DNA of 48,081 bases from Streptomyces silvae. Its GTDB lineage: Bacteria; Actinomycetota; Actinomycetes; Streptomycetales; Streptomycetaceae. This document shows positions 1-8,234 of the stretch, piece after piece. The notes below the pieces were generated by a model. It was not told where the DNA came from. It searched no databases and saw only the letters and a program-made list of their open reading frames with translations. Each line of letters begins with the position of its first letter. Position 1 is the stretch's first letter. Where the stretch lies: contig NZ_JAERUC010000160.1 of assembly GCF_016745505.1 (NCBI RefSeq), forward strand, positions 1 to 48,081, in the 5' to 3' direction. The translations under genes and the position numbers were made by a program.

Positions 1-2
1 CC

Positions 3-896
3 CTCCTGGACTCCGAGCACGACGTGGTGCTGGTCGTGACACATCCCAGGAGTGAGCACGCGTACGAGAAGATCTGGAGCGACTCGGTCGCCGATCTCGC
101 CGAGGAGAACGGCGTACCCGTCCTGATCCGCAACCGGCCCGACGACGAGGAGCTGTTCACCCGTCTCAAGGAGGCGGAGCCGGACATCATCGTGGCCAAC
201 AACTGGCGCACCTGGATCCCGCCGCACATCTACGGACTCCCCCGCCACGGCACGCTGAACGTGCACGACTCGCTGCTCCCGAAGTACGCGGGCTTCTCGC
301 CGCTGATCTGGGCGCTCATCAACGGCGAGCGCGAGGTGGGCGTGACCGCGCACATGATGGACGCCGAACTCGACGCCGGCGACATCGTGATGCAGCGCGC
401 CGTGGAGGTCGGCCCCGCCGACACGGCCACGGACCTGTTCCACAAGACCGTCGACCTCATCGCCCCCGTCACCACGGAGGCGCTCGGCCTCATCGCCTCC
501 GGGCGTACGGACTTCACCCCGCAGGACCGGTCCCTGGCCACGTTCTTCCACAAGCGCGCCGCCGAGGACATCCGCATCGACTGGACCTGGCCGGCCGAGG
601 ACCTCGAACGTCTCGTGCGGGCGCAGTCCGCCCCGTACCCCAGCGCGTTCACCTACCACCGGGGCGCGCGTCTGGAGATCGTCACCGCGGTCGTGTCCGA
701 GGGCCGTTACGGCGGCACCCCCGGAAGGATCTTCTACCGTGAGGGCGACGGTGTGGTGATCGTCGCGGGGGCGGACGCCCGCACGGGACGCAACCGCGGT
801 CTGGCGGTCACCCGGGTGCGTACGGAGGACGGCACGGAGCTGCCCGCGGCCGAGTACTTCACCTCGATGGGCGGCTACCTCACCGGCAGGCCCTGA
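3..896 (+). CDS. Formyl-tetrahydrofolate-dependent formyltransferase, 5' truncated
   Basis: The reading frame is open to the left edge, so the N-terminus is missing; about 297 residues remain. The protein has the formyltransferase N-terminal fold with the SLLPKYAGFSP motif and the later H(x)nD pair (VTAHMMDAELDAGDIV) that carry the catalytic His and Asp of the family, followed by a C-terminal domain resembling the Fmt C-terminal domain. It transfers a formyl group from 10-formyl-THF to an amine. Annotation pipelines often name such proteins methionyl-tRNA formyltransferase, but the motif 'GFSPLIWALINGE' and the overall shape are closer, as I remember them, to hydroxyornithine formyltransferases of siderophore clusters (CchA type). 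The acceptor cannot be decided here because the neighbours to the left lie outside the window. Family assignment is firm; substrate is not. Confidence 0.8.
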   Translation, partial: LLDSEHDVVLVVTHPRSEHAYEKIWSDSVADLAEENGVPVLIRNRPDDEELFTRLKEAEPDIIVANNWRTWIPPHIYGLPRHGTLNVHDSLLPKYAGFSPLIWALINGEREVGVTAHMMDAELDAGDIVMQRAVEVGPADTATDLFHKTVDLIAPVTTEALGLIASGRTDFTPQDRSLATFFHKRAAEDIRIDWTWPAEDLERLVRAQSAPYPSAFTYHRGARLEIVTAVVSEGRYGGTPGRIFYREGDGVVIVAGADARTGRNRGLAVTRVRTEDGTELPAAEYFTSMGGYLTGRP

Positions 897-938
897 CCTC
901 CGGGTCCTCTCCCGGCCGTCGTCACGTTAGGAAGAACG

Positions 939-1514
939 ATGCACCAGCCGAGTACCCCGGGGAGGGCGCCCGCCCCCCGGGCCGGGGGCGTGACGCCCGC
1001 GGGTGTGCTGAGCCTCAACGCCTACCTCATGTACGCGACGGGCAAGGCGGCACGCCGCCGGCTCACCGACACGCTGACGGCGCACGGGCTGCGGCTGTGG
1101 CACCTGACCATCCTGGCCATGCTGGACGAGGCCGGCCGGCTGTCCAAGGGGGACCTCGCGGCGCGGCTGGACATGAACCAGAGCGACCTGACCAGGACCG
1201 TGACCGACCTGGACGCGGCCGGGTACGTCGTGTGCGCCCGCGACCCCTCGGACCGCCGGCGCATCGAGGTCTCCCTGACCCCGGAGGGCGGCCGCGCCCT
1301 GGCGCGGCTCAGCGCCGACGTGTCCGGCACCGAGGCGGACCTCCTCGCCCCGCTGGCGCCCGAGGAGCGCGAGCTGTTCGCCTCGCTGCTGCGCCGGGTC
1401 CACACGCATCTCGAACGGGACAGGACGGTCAGCGGCGTCTTACCCGGCGTACGCCCCGGCGAGAGCGCCCCTCAGGCGCCGGCCGTCGACTGCGACGCGG
1501 CGGCCGCGCGGTAG
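939..1514 (+). CDS. MarR-family transcriptional regulator
   Basis: The 191-residue protein contains a MarR winged helix: recognition helix region LAARLDMNQSDLTRTVTDL (about residues 73-91) followed by a wing with the family DPSDRRRIEVSLT signature (102-114). The ATG start is preceded by an AGGAAG ribosome site six bases upstream. It is convergent with the Rieske oxygenase gene and the two reading frames overlap by 43 bp, so transcription of each runs into the other. It is the regulator nearest the end of the catabolic operon, and MarR proteins commonly sense phenolic ligands, so control of that operon is a reasonable inference. Codon 168 (1440-1442) is TTA, the rare leucine codon read by the bldA tRNA in Streptomyces. 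The C-terminal 20 or so residues after the domain are low-complexity. Confidence 0.85.
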   Translation: MHQPSTPGRAPAPRAGGVTPAGVLSLNAYLMYATGKAARRRLTDTLTAHGLRLWHLTILAMLDEAGRLSKGDLAARLDMNQSDLTRTVTDLDAAGYVVCARDPSDRRRIEVSLTPEGGRALARLSADVSGTEADLLAPLAPEERELFASLLRRVHTHLERDRTVSGVLPGVRPGESAPQAPAVDCDAAAAR

Positions 1515-2488
1515 AGCCGGCGCAGCCGCACCACGCCGAGGTCGTGCTGGTAGAGGTTCTCCCGCTGGTCGGCGTCGGCCGGCATGGCCTCCAGCATGAC
1601 GCGGTCCTGTTCCAGGACGTCCCAGTGGCGCTGTTCGATCAGCGTCCGGTACAGGAAGCGCCAGGACGCGCGCTGCCAGTCCTCGACCCGGCGGTAGCGC
1701 CAGAAGAAGACGCCGCTGCGGCGCTCGTCCACCGGGCAGACCATGCCGACGATGCCGAACGGGCCTCCGGGACCGGCCGACGGGGGGTACGGGATGGAGA
1801 GGTCGACCCAGTCCACCCCGGTGCGGCAGAGCTCCACCCAGTCGAAGTTGACGCCGCGCTGGTCGGTCTTCTCGAAGAAGTAGCCGCGATCGGTCTCCCG
1901 GATGCGGAACTTGGCCGTGGTGTCGCCGTCGAACATCGTGTGCGAGTCGTGGTGCAGGAAGGCGCCGTGCATGGGGTCGAGCAGGTTCTCCACGGCGTAG
2001 CGCCAGGGCGCGTTCCACTCCGCGTAGCAGAGGAAGGCGTCGACCCCGGGGTCGGTCAGCGGTTCCGGAAGGGTCAGCTCGGCGGGCTCGGGGTGCTCCT
2101 CGTCGCCGAAGTAGGCGAGGATCGCGCCCGCGACCTCGCGCACCGGAAGCGAGGTCACCAGCCGCTTGCCCTCCAGGCTGCACCCCGGCAGCCCGGGGAC
2201 GGAGGAGACGGTGCCGTCGGGCTCGACCTCGACGCCGTGGTACCAGCAGGCGACCCGGTCGCCGAGGTGCTTGCCGAGCGACAGCGGGGCGCCGCGGTGC
2301 GGGCAGCGGTCGGCGAGCATCGACAGGGCCCCGTCGGAGCGCCGGAACAGGAGCCACTGCTCGCCGAGTGCGGTCACCTTGCGCATGGCGCCGGGGGCCA
2401 CGAAGTGCGAGGGGACCACCGCGTGCCACTGGTTGCGCAGGCCGGTGGCGTAGATGTGGTCCGCGGTGGCGGAGGACGACAGCGTCAT
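1472..2488 (-). CDS. Rieske non-heme iron aromatic oxygenase, VanA-like
   Basis: This 338-residue protein is the oxygenase component of a two-component Rieske system. The N-terminal Rieske domain shows C62-x-H64 and C81-x2-H84 with 17 residues between, which bind the [2Fe-2S] centre. The C-terminal catalytic domain has LLDPMHGAFLHH, giving mononuclear-iron ligands H174 and H179 with bridging D171, and D295 in EQDRVMLEAM as the probable carboxylate ligand. The length and lack of a beta subunit fit the vanillate O-demethylase/monomeric-alpha group. It probably hydroxylates or dealkylates an aromatic substrate using electrons from the reductase two genes upstream. It is the last gene of the operon and starts 2 bp after the small HTH gene. 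Substrate unknown. Confidence 0.9.
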   Translation of the reverse strand: MTLSSSATADHIYATGLRNQWHAVVPSHFVAPGAMRKVTALGEQWLLFRRSDGALSMLADRCPHRGAPLSLGKHLGDRVACWYHGVEVEPDGTVSSVPGLPGCSLEGKRLVTSLPVREVAGAILAYFGDEEHPEPAELTLPEPLTDPGVDAFLCYAEWNAPWRYAVENLLDPMHGAFLHHDSHTMFDGDTTAKFRIRETDRGYFFEKTDQRGVNFDWVELCRTGVDWVDLSIPYPPSAGPGGPFGIVGMVCPVDERRSGVFFWRYRRVEDWQRASWRFLYRTLIEQRHWDVLEQDRVMLEAMPADADQRENLYQHDLGVVRLRRLYRAAAASQSTAGA

Positions 2489-2490
2489 GG

Positions 2491-2715
2491 TCAGGCTCCC
2501 AGTCGGTTCATCTCGGCGCGGAAGGATTCCTCGGTCCAGGGGCTGCCGTCGGCGGCGTGGACCTGGCGGGCGTTGAGCCCGCGCACGACGTCGGCGAGCT
2601 CGTGGCCCTCGCGCGTGTAGACCTCTTCGAGGGTGGCGGCGAGCTTGTACTCGTACGGTGTGGGCTCGTGCGTACGGGACTGGTGGACGTCCAGGTACGG
2701 CCAGGTGTCGGTCAC
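2491..2715 (-). CDS. Small recombinase-like helix-turn-helix protein
   Basis: This 74-residue acidic protein lies between the reductase and Rieske genes (28 bp and 2 bp gaps), so it is cotranscribed with them. Its C-terminal half (VVRGLNARQVHAADGSPWTEESFRAEMNRLG) resembles the 'LN..G....G..W....v...L' helical segment found after the catalytic domain in large serine recombinases, and similar proteins are, to my recollection, annotated as recombinase-like HTH proteins. It has no catalytic domain. It could be a small regulator, a Rieske-system accessory subunit or an assembly factor; nothing in the sequence decides. The ATG start gives the whole conserved region. Confidence 0.75.
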   Translation of the reverse strand: MTDTWPYLDVHQSRTHEPTPYEYKLAATLEEVYTREGHELADVVRGLNARQVHAADGSPWTEESFRAEMNRLGA

Positions 2716-2743
2716 GGTGTCTCCTGAGGTGCGGGGGTAGGGG

Positions 2744-3679
2744 TCACAGGTCGAGGACGAGCCGGCCGGAGGCGCACCGTGAGACGCAGATCATCATCGA
2801 GGCGCCCGCGGCCCGTTCGGCCTCGCTGAGGAGGAAGTCGCGGTGGTCGGGGGTGCCTTCGAGCACCCGGGTCTCGCAGGATCCGCAGATCCCGTCGCGG
2901 CACGAGCTGTCCACGGTGAGCCCGGCGCCTTCGGCGGCCTCCAGGACGGAGGTGCCGGCGCCGACGGTGAGCGTCACCCCCGAGGTGCGGCACTCGACCT
3001 CGAACGCCTCGTCGTCGCCGGTGCGTTCCACCGTCGGTGCGGCGAACCGCTCCAGGCGCAGCCGGTCGCCCGGGCAGCGCGCCTCGACGGCCGCCAGCAG
3101 GGGTTCGGGGCCGCAGGCGTACACCAGGGTGCCCTCGGGCAGGCCGGTGAGCGCGGCGTCCAGGTCGATGTGGCCGTGTTCGTCCTGCGGGACGAGGGTG
3201 ACGTCACCGCCGAGCGCGTCGAGCTCGCCGGTGAAGGCCATGGAGGCCCGGCTCCTGCCGCCGTAGACCATCCGCCATCCGGCTCCCCGGCGGGCCGCCT
3301 CCCGGGCCATGGCCAGCAGCGGTGTGATCCCGATGCCACCGGCGACGAACACGTACGATTCAACGTCCTCCAGCGCGAAGTGGTTACGCGGCTCGGAGAC
3401 CGTGATCTGCTGGCCCGGCCGCAGCTGGGTGTGCACGAAGCGTGAACCGCCGCGCGAGGCCGGCTCGTTGAGTACGCCGATGCGGTAGACGTCCGGGGAG
3501 TGCGGGTCGCCGCACAGGCTGTACTGGCGGATCTGGCCGCCGGCGTGGACATCGAGGTGCGCGCCGGGGGTCCAGGCGGGCAGGGGCTTGCCGTCGGGGT
3601 GGGTCAGCTCGACGGACAGGACGCCCTCGGCCTCCCAGGTCATACGGCGGACGGTCAGCCGCAGCGAATCCTCGGTCAT
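2744..3679 (-). CDS. PDR/VanB-type ferredoxin reductase, electron donor of the Rieske oxygenase
   Basis: The 311-residue protein has the phthalate dioxygenase reductase order: FMN-binding barrel with RQYSL (residues 51-55), NAD-binding domain with GGIGITP (114-120), and a C-terminal plant-type [2Fe-2S] ferredoxin domain with C260, C265, C268 and C298. Such enzymes pass two electrons from NADH through FMN to the Rieske centre of the oxygenase partner. It is cotranscribed with the oxygenase, separated only by the small HTH gene, so the pairing is well supported. Confidence 0.92.
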   Translation of the reverse strand: MTEDSLRLTVRRMTWEAEGVLSVELTHPDGKPLPAWTPGAHLDVHAGGQIRQYSLCGDPHSPDVYRIGVLNEPASRGGSRFVHTQLRPGQQITVSEPRNHFALEDVESYVFVAGGIGITPLLAMAREAARRGAGWRMVYGGRSRASMAFTGELDALGGDVTLVPQDEHGHIDLDAALTGLPEGTLVYACGPEPLLAAVEARCPGDRLRLERFAAPTVERTGDDEAFEVECRTSGVTLTVGAGTSVLEAAEGAGLTVDSSCRDGICGSCETRVLEGTPDHRDFLLSEAERAAGASMMICVSRCASGRLVLDL

Positions 3680-3717
3680 GGTCTGGTGCCTCCTTACCGG
3701 CAGTCCGGGCGGCCGGG

Positions 3718-5343
3718 CTACTGGCCCGGGATCCTCACGGGCGGGGTGAACGGGTTCTTCATCGGGCCGAGGGCCTCCAGGTCGACCTCGACGAGCGTGG
3801 GCCCGTCCGAGGCGACGGCCTCGGTGAGGACCGCTGCCGCGTGCTCCTCGGCGGATATGCGCGCGTAGGGCAGCCCGCAGGCGCGGGCCAGGAGGCCGAA
3901 GTCGGGGGTGGTCAGGTCGACCCCGGAGCGGCGCTCGCTGTGGCGGTCCTGCATGTTGCGCAGGACGCCGTAGCCGCCGTCGTTGAAGACGATCAGGGTC
4001 AGGCGGGGCCGCTCCTGGGCGAGGGTGAGGAGTTCGCCGAGGTGGACGGCGAGCCCGCCGTCACCGGCGATCACGACGGTGGGCGCGCCGGGCCGGGCGA
4101 GCGCCGCGCCGATGCCCATGCCGAGCCCCTGCCCGATGCCTCCGCCGCGCGGGAAGACGTTGTCCTTCGGGTCGTACATCTCCAGGAGCCGGTTGCCCCA
4201 GCTGCTGGAGGGGATGGTGACATCGCGGGCGACGACGGCCTCGCGGGGCAGGGCGGCCCGGATCGCGTCGCAGATCGCGGCCTGGGGTCCGATGGCGTCG
4301 TGCAGGTTCGCGCGCACCTCGGTGCGTACGGACGTGACGCGCTCCGTCCAGCCGGGTTCGGCGGTCCGGGCGTGCGGCAGGAGGGCGGTGAGGGTGGCGG
4401 CGGCGTCCCCGTGCAGGGCGTGGGTGGCCGGGTAGACCCTGCCGAGGGCGGCCGGCTCGATGTCGATCTGGAGGTGGGCGCCGGGGAGTTCCAGGGTGTA
4501 GTCGGCGGTCTCGTTCGACCGGAAGTGGGTGCCGACGGTGAGCAGGACGTCCGCGTCGGTGAGCAGGGCGCGTACCGCGAGGGTGGTGGCGAAGTTGCCG
4601 ATGACCTGCTCGTGGTCCTCGGGGACGCTGCCCCGGCCGGAGTTGGAGGTGATCAGTCCGGCGCCGGTCGCCTCCAGCAGCCGGGCCAGTTCGCCGCGGG
4701 CGGTGTTCGCGCCGCCGCCGGCCCAGACGAGCGGGCGGCGGGCGGAGGCCAGGAGGGCTCCCGCCGCGGCGAGTTCGCTCTCCGTGGGGGCCGCCGGGGC
4801 TGCCTCCGCGTGCTCGGCGGGTTCGTCGGTCTGCGCGGTGTACTGGAGGTCGATCGGCCACTCCACGCTGGCGGGACCGCCGGGTGCGGTCAGGGCCGAG
4901 CGGGCCGCCTCGCGCAGGATCCGGCCGGCCTGGGTGGCGTCCGGCACGCTCGCGGCGTACGCGGAGACGGCCCGGAGCATGCCGAGCTGGTCCTTGGTCT
5001 CGTGGATGAACCCCCGTCCGCCGCCCAGGAACTCGCTCTCCACCTGGCCGGTGACGTGCAGTACGGAGCTGCCGGCGCTGAGCGCCTCGATCAGCGATCC
5101 GGCGGCGTTGCCCGCGCCGGTGCCGGTCGAGGTCAGGGCGCAGCCGAGGGTGCCCCGGGCGCGGCCGTAGGCGTCGGCGGCGTTGACGGCGGACGCCTCG
5201 TGCCGCACGGGGACGAACCGCAGCTCACGGTCGACGGCCTCGACGAGCGGCAGGTTGTGGACGCTGACGATGCCGAAGACGGTGTCGATGCCGAGTTCGC
5301 GCAGGACGGTGACGAGGAGATCGCCTCCGTTGTCGTGACGCAT
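3718..5343 (-). CDS. Thiamine diphosphate-dependent enzyme (acetolactate synthase/benzoylformate decarboxylase superfamily)
   Basis: At 541 residues this has the standard three-domain ThDP fold: N-terminal pyrimidine-binding domain with the activating glutamate in RHEAS (E49), a central domain, and a C-terminal ThDP-binding motif GDGG...FNDGGYG that holds the metal and diphosphate. Members decarboxylate 2-oxo acids or join the resulting acyl anion to a second carbonyl. The sequence does not identify the substrate; in an aromatic operon containing an aldehyde dehydrogenase, decarboxylation of a 2-oxo acid to an aldehyde is plausible (inference). It begins 10 bp after SDR1 stops and precedes the reductase by 38 bp. 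Confidence 0.85.
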   Translation of the reverse strand: MRHDNGGDLLVTVLRELGIDTVFGIVSVHNLPLVEAVDRELRFVPVRHEASAVNAADAYGRARGTLGCALTSTGTGAGNAAGSLIEALSAGSSVLHVTGQVESEFLGGGRGFIHETKDQLGMLRAVSAYAASVPDATQAGRILREAARSALTAPGGPASVEWPIDLQYTAQTDEPAEHAEAAPAAPTESELAAAGALLASARRPLVWAGGGANTARGELARLLEATGAGLITSNSGRGSVPEDHEQVIGNFATTLAVRALLTDADVLLTVGTHFRSNETADYTLELPGAHLQIDIEPAALGRVYPATHALHGDAAATLTALLPHARTAEPGWTERVTSVRTEVRANLHDAIGPQAAICDAIRAALPREAVVARDVTIPSSSWGNRLLEMYDPKDNVFPRGGGIGQGLGMGIGAALARPGAPTVVIAGDGGLAVHLGELLTLAQERPRLTLIVFNDGGYGVLRNMQDRHSERRSGVDLTTPDFGLLARACGLPYARISAEEHAAAVLTEAVASDGPTLVEVDLEALGPMKNPFTPPVRIPGQ

Positions 5344-5353
5344 GGTGGTCTCC

Positions 5354-6142
5354 TCAGAGGATGGAGCGGCCGACGCCGCCGCAGACGTCGATGGCGGTGC
5401 CGGTGATGTAGGAGGCGCGGGGCGAGAGCAGGGCGACGACCGCGTACGCGACCTCCTCGGCCCGGCCGAGCCGGCCCAGCGCGATTCCCCGGTCCTCGGC
5501 GAGTTCCGTCTGCCATTCCTCGTACGACAGGCCGGAGTCCGCCGCCGCGTGGCGGCGGGTCCACTGGCCGGTGTCGACGAGGCCGAGGCAGACGGAGTTG
5601 ACCCGGATGCCGTCGGCGGCGAGTTCGACGGAGAGCGACTTGGAGAGGTTGAGGATGCCGGCGCGTGCCGCGCTGGTGGTGATCAGCCGGGTCTCGGGCT
5701 GCTTGGCCAGGACCGCGTTGATGTTGACGACGCTCGCCGCGCCGGACGCGGCGAGGTGGGGGCGCGCCGCCTGGAGGGGGTGGAGCACCCCGGCGAACTT
5801 CAGCTCCAGTTCGTCGCGCCAGTCCTCGGCGGTGGAGTCGTCGAGCCCCTTCATGCGGGACTGTCCGGCGTTGTTGACCAGCCCGTCGATCCCGCCGAAC
5901 TGCTCGGCGGTCCGGCGGACGAAACCGCGTACCGCGTCGGCGTCCCGTACGTCGCAGACGCCGGTCAGCAGCCGGTCGCTGCCGACGCCGAGGCCTGCAG
6001 CCGCCTCGGCCAGCCGGCCGGCGTCGCGGCCGCAGGTAGCGACACGGGCGCCTTCGTCGAGCAGGGCGCGGACCGTGGCCAGGCCGACGCCCGAGCTGCC
6101 GCCGGTGACCACGATGGTGCGGTCGGCGAGGCCCAGATCCAT
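5354..6142 (-). CDS. SDR-family protein with degenerate catalytic triad (SDR1)
   Basis: The 262-residue protein has the Rossmann TGGSSGVG motif (residues 13-20) and LVNNAG (88-93), so NAD(P) binding is likely. The C-terminal block with 'GQWTRR...GLSYEEW...GIALGRLGRAEEVAYA...GTAIDVCGG' places it in an SDR subfamily I recognise from other actinobacterial and proteobacterial genomes. The usual Ser-Tyr-Lys triad is absent: the Ser position is A143, the YxxxK positions are T156 and R160 (ITTSAAR), and the Asn of the tetrad appears to be K115. It may use a different chemistry or be a non-redox or structural member. It sits between a canonical SDR and the ThDP enzyme in the operon. Confidence 0.85.
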   Translation of the reverse strand: MDLGLADRTIVVTGGSSGVGLATVRALLDEGARVATCGRDAGRLAEAAAGLGVGSDRLLTGVCDVRDADAVRGFVRRTAEQFGGIDGLVNNAGQSRMKGLDDSTAEDWRDELELKFAGVLHPLQAARPHLAASGAASVVNINAVLAKQPETRLITTSAARAGILNLSKSLSVELAADGIRVNSVCLGLVDTGQWTRRHAAADSGLSYEEWQTELAEDRGIALGRLGRAEEVAYAVVALLSPRASYITGTAIDVCGGVGRSIL

Positions 6143-6161
6143 GACTCGTATCTCCTGCGGT

Positions 6162-6917
6162 TCAGTTCATGGTGAAGCCGCCGTTGACGGCGATCACCTG
6201 TCCGGTCAGATAGCGGGACTCCTCGCCGAGCAGGAAGGAGACGATCCCGGTGAGGTCGTCGGGCTGCTGCGGCCGGGAGATGGCCCGGTTCATGCGGTAG
6301 AGGTCGTGCCGCTCGGCGGGCACGGTCTCGGTCGCCTCGCACTCGGTGAGGCCGGGGGCCACCGCGTTCACGGTGATCCCCCTGTCCCCGAGTTCGCGGG
6401 CCATCGCGCGGGTCAGCGCGATGACGGCGCCCTTGGAGGCGATGTAGTGGGCGAGGCGTGGGGAGCCGTACAGGGCGGCGTCCGAGGCGAGGTTGACGAT
6501 CCGGCCCGGCTCGGTGAAGAGCGGGTACAGGGCCTTGGACACCAGCCAGGGACTGCGGGCGTTGACCGCCATCAGCCGGTCCCACACCTCGACGTCGATG
6601 TCCTGGAAGTCCTTGCCGCCCACGCCGTTGGCGAGCGCCGCGTTGTTGACCAGGCCGTACAGCGGGCCCAGTTCGCGTACGGCGTCGGCGAGCGCCTCCA
6701 CCGAGGCGGGGTCGGCGACGTCGCAGCGTACGAAGTGGGCGTCGATCCCCTCGGCGCGGAGGTCCGCGGCGGCGTGCTCGCCCCGCTCGCGCTCCAGTTC
6801 GGCGAGGACGACCCGGAAGCCGTCGGTGCCCGCCCGGCGGGCCATGGCCAGTCCGAGGCCACGGCCCGCTCCGGTGACGACGACGGTGCGCCGGCCTGCC
6901 GGGGGCTGGTCAGCCAC
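6162..6917 (-). CDS. SDR-family NAD(P)-dependent oxidoreductase (SDR2)
   Basis: The 251-residue protein has all classical SDR elements: TGAGRGLG (residues 15-22), NNAA (91-94), N119, S145 and Y158-x3-K162 (YIASK), ending with GGFTMN. It should be a working dehydrogenase/reductase; in a ring-oxidation operon it could oxidise a dihydrodiol or an alcohol intermediate (inference). I chose the GTG at 6917, which overlaps the cupin stop codon by 8 bp (GTGGCTGA), because translation farther upstream gives non-homologous sequence. Translational coupling to the cupin is likely. Confidence 0.88.
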   Translation of the reverse strand: MADQPPAGRRTVVVTGAGRGLGLAMARRAGTDGFRVVLAELERERGEHAAADLRAEGIDAHFVRCDVADPASVEALADAVRELGPLYGLVNNAALANGVGGKDFQDIDVEVWDRLMAVNARSPWLVSKALYPLFTEPGRIVNLASDAALYGSPRLAHYIASKGAVIALTRAMARELGDRGITVNAVAPGLTECEATETVPAERHDLYRMNRAISRPQQPDDLTGIVSFLLGEESRYLTGQVIAVNGGFTMN

Positions 6918-7431
6918 GGGTGACGCCGTGCATCGGCGAGTACTCGGGGTAGGTCGGCACCTGCGGCTTCTGCGTGCCGATGACGACGCAGAACAGGGCG
7001 TCGGTGTCGCCCTCGTTCTTGAGCGACCGGGTGACACCGGCGGGGACGACGATCATGTCGCGGTAGCCCAGGGTGCGGTACTCGGCCTCGTCGGCGCCTC
7101 GGTGGATGCCGACCTTGACCTCGCCCTCCAGGACGAAGAAGGCCTCCTCGACGTCGTGGTGGGTGTGGGCGGGGCCCTCGGCGCCGGGCGGGAGCAGCAT
7201 GTTGGAGAAGGTGAATCCGCCGGAGGGCAGGATCCGGCTGTCGCTCTCGTGGTTGCCGGTGGCGCCGGAGCCGACGTAGCGGATCTGGCCGCGGCGGAAC
7301 TGCGCGCCGGCCTTCTCCTGGAAGGAGAGGGTGTCGAAGTCGGCGACCCGGGAGGCCTTGGTGGCGATGAGGGAGTCGGTGTACGCGGAGAGGTCGTCGC
7401 CGTTGTCGTACGCGTCGGTGGTCAGAGGCAT
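6910..7431 (-). CDS. Cupin-domain protein
   Basis: The 173-residue protein has one cupin domain. Motif 1 is clear (AHTHHDVEEAFFVLEG, ligands H89, H91 and E95/E96). In motif 2 (VVPAGVTRSLKNEG) the position normally holding the fourth metal-binding His is R135. Cupins in aromatic operons may be dioxygenases, isomerases or decarboxylases. The ATG overlaps the upstream hydrolase stop by 10 bp (ATGCCTCTGA), so it is translationally coupled. The altered motif 2 suggests a three-ligand metal site or a non-metal role. Confidence 0.85.
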   Translation of the reverse strand: MPLTTDAYDNGDDLSAYTDSLIATKASRVADFDTLSFQEKAGAQFRRGQIRYVGSGATGNHESDSRILPSGGFTFSNMLLPPGAEGPAHTHHDVEEAFFVLEGEVKVGIHRGADEAEYRTLGYRDMIVVPAGVTRSLKNEGDTDALFCVVIGTQKPQVPTYPEYSPMHGVTRG

Positions 7432-8234
7432 GGGAGGGACTCCTGTTCGGGGATTGCGGCGGTGATGCGGAGGTGGGAGAGCACCCAGGCGTCGAAGTGG
7501 CCCGGCTGCTCCTGGTTGGCCAGGTGACCGGCGTCCTTGACGATCACGTAGGCGGTCCTGTGGATGGCCCCGGCGACGGCCTGGCTCGCCTCGACGCCGG
7601 TGACCCGGTCCTGTTCGCCGCAGAGGACGAGGGTGGGGGCGGCGATCGAGGGGAGTTCGGCGCGCAGGTCGGCGGAGGCCATGGACTCGGCGGCGTACGC
7701 GTAGCCCGGCAGCCGCACCGAGTCGGCCATGGTGTCGACGACGCGGCGCACCAGCTCGTCCGGCGCGTCGGGCGACACCAGGCGCGGGCCGCGGGCCTCG
7801 GCGAAGGCGCGGGGGCCCAGCTCGGCGAGGTCGGCGGACCTGGCGCGCATGGAGGCCGCCTTGGCCTCGTCGGTGCCCGAGCCGGGGCTGGAGTCGGCGA
7901 TGATCAGCGAGGCGACGAGCTCCGGGTGCCGGGTGGCCAGGCGCAGCGCGATCACCCCGCCCCAGGAGACGCCGAGGACGTGCGCGGTGGTGGCGCGTTC
8001 CCGGATGAGGGCGGCCGCCGCGTCCGCGTAGTCGTCGAGACCCATCGGGTCTGCGGGGTCGGGGGACTTGGCGTAGCCGGGGGCGTCCCAGGCCACGACC
8101 CGTACGTACGCGGAGAGTTCGGCGAGCTGCGGGGCGAAGGCGGCTGAGGAGGAGCCGATGCCGTGCAGGCACAGCAGCAGGGGGCCGTGGTCGCCCGCCT
8201 CCTCGACGTGGACGGCGGCGGTGGCGGCGCTCAC
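7422..8234 (-). CDS. Alpha/beta hydrolase
   Basis: The 270-residue protein has the fold's oxyanion HG (H24-G25), the nucleophile elbow GVSWG with S90, D209 in CGEQD and H237 in DAGH. The GTG start overlaps the preceding stop in a GTGA tetranucleotide, which fixes the start and indicates coupling. The family includes MhpC/BphD-type C-C hydrolases that cleave meta-ring-fission products; that role fits the VOC dioxygenase two genes upstream but esterase or lactonase activity is also possible. Confidence 0.87.
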   Translation of the reverse strand: MSAATAAVHVEEAGDHGPLLLCLHGIGSSSAAFAPQLAELSAYVRVVAWDAPGYAKSPDPADPMGLDDYADAAAALIRERATTAHVLGVSWGGVIALRLATRHPELVASLIIADSSPGSGTDEAKAASMRARSADLAELGPRAFAEARGPRLVSPDAPDELVRRVVDTMADSVRLPGYAYAAESMASADLRAELPSIAAPTLVLCGEQDRVTGVEASQAVAGAIHRTAYVIVKDAGHLANQEQPGHFDAWVLSHLRITAAIPEQESLPCL

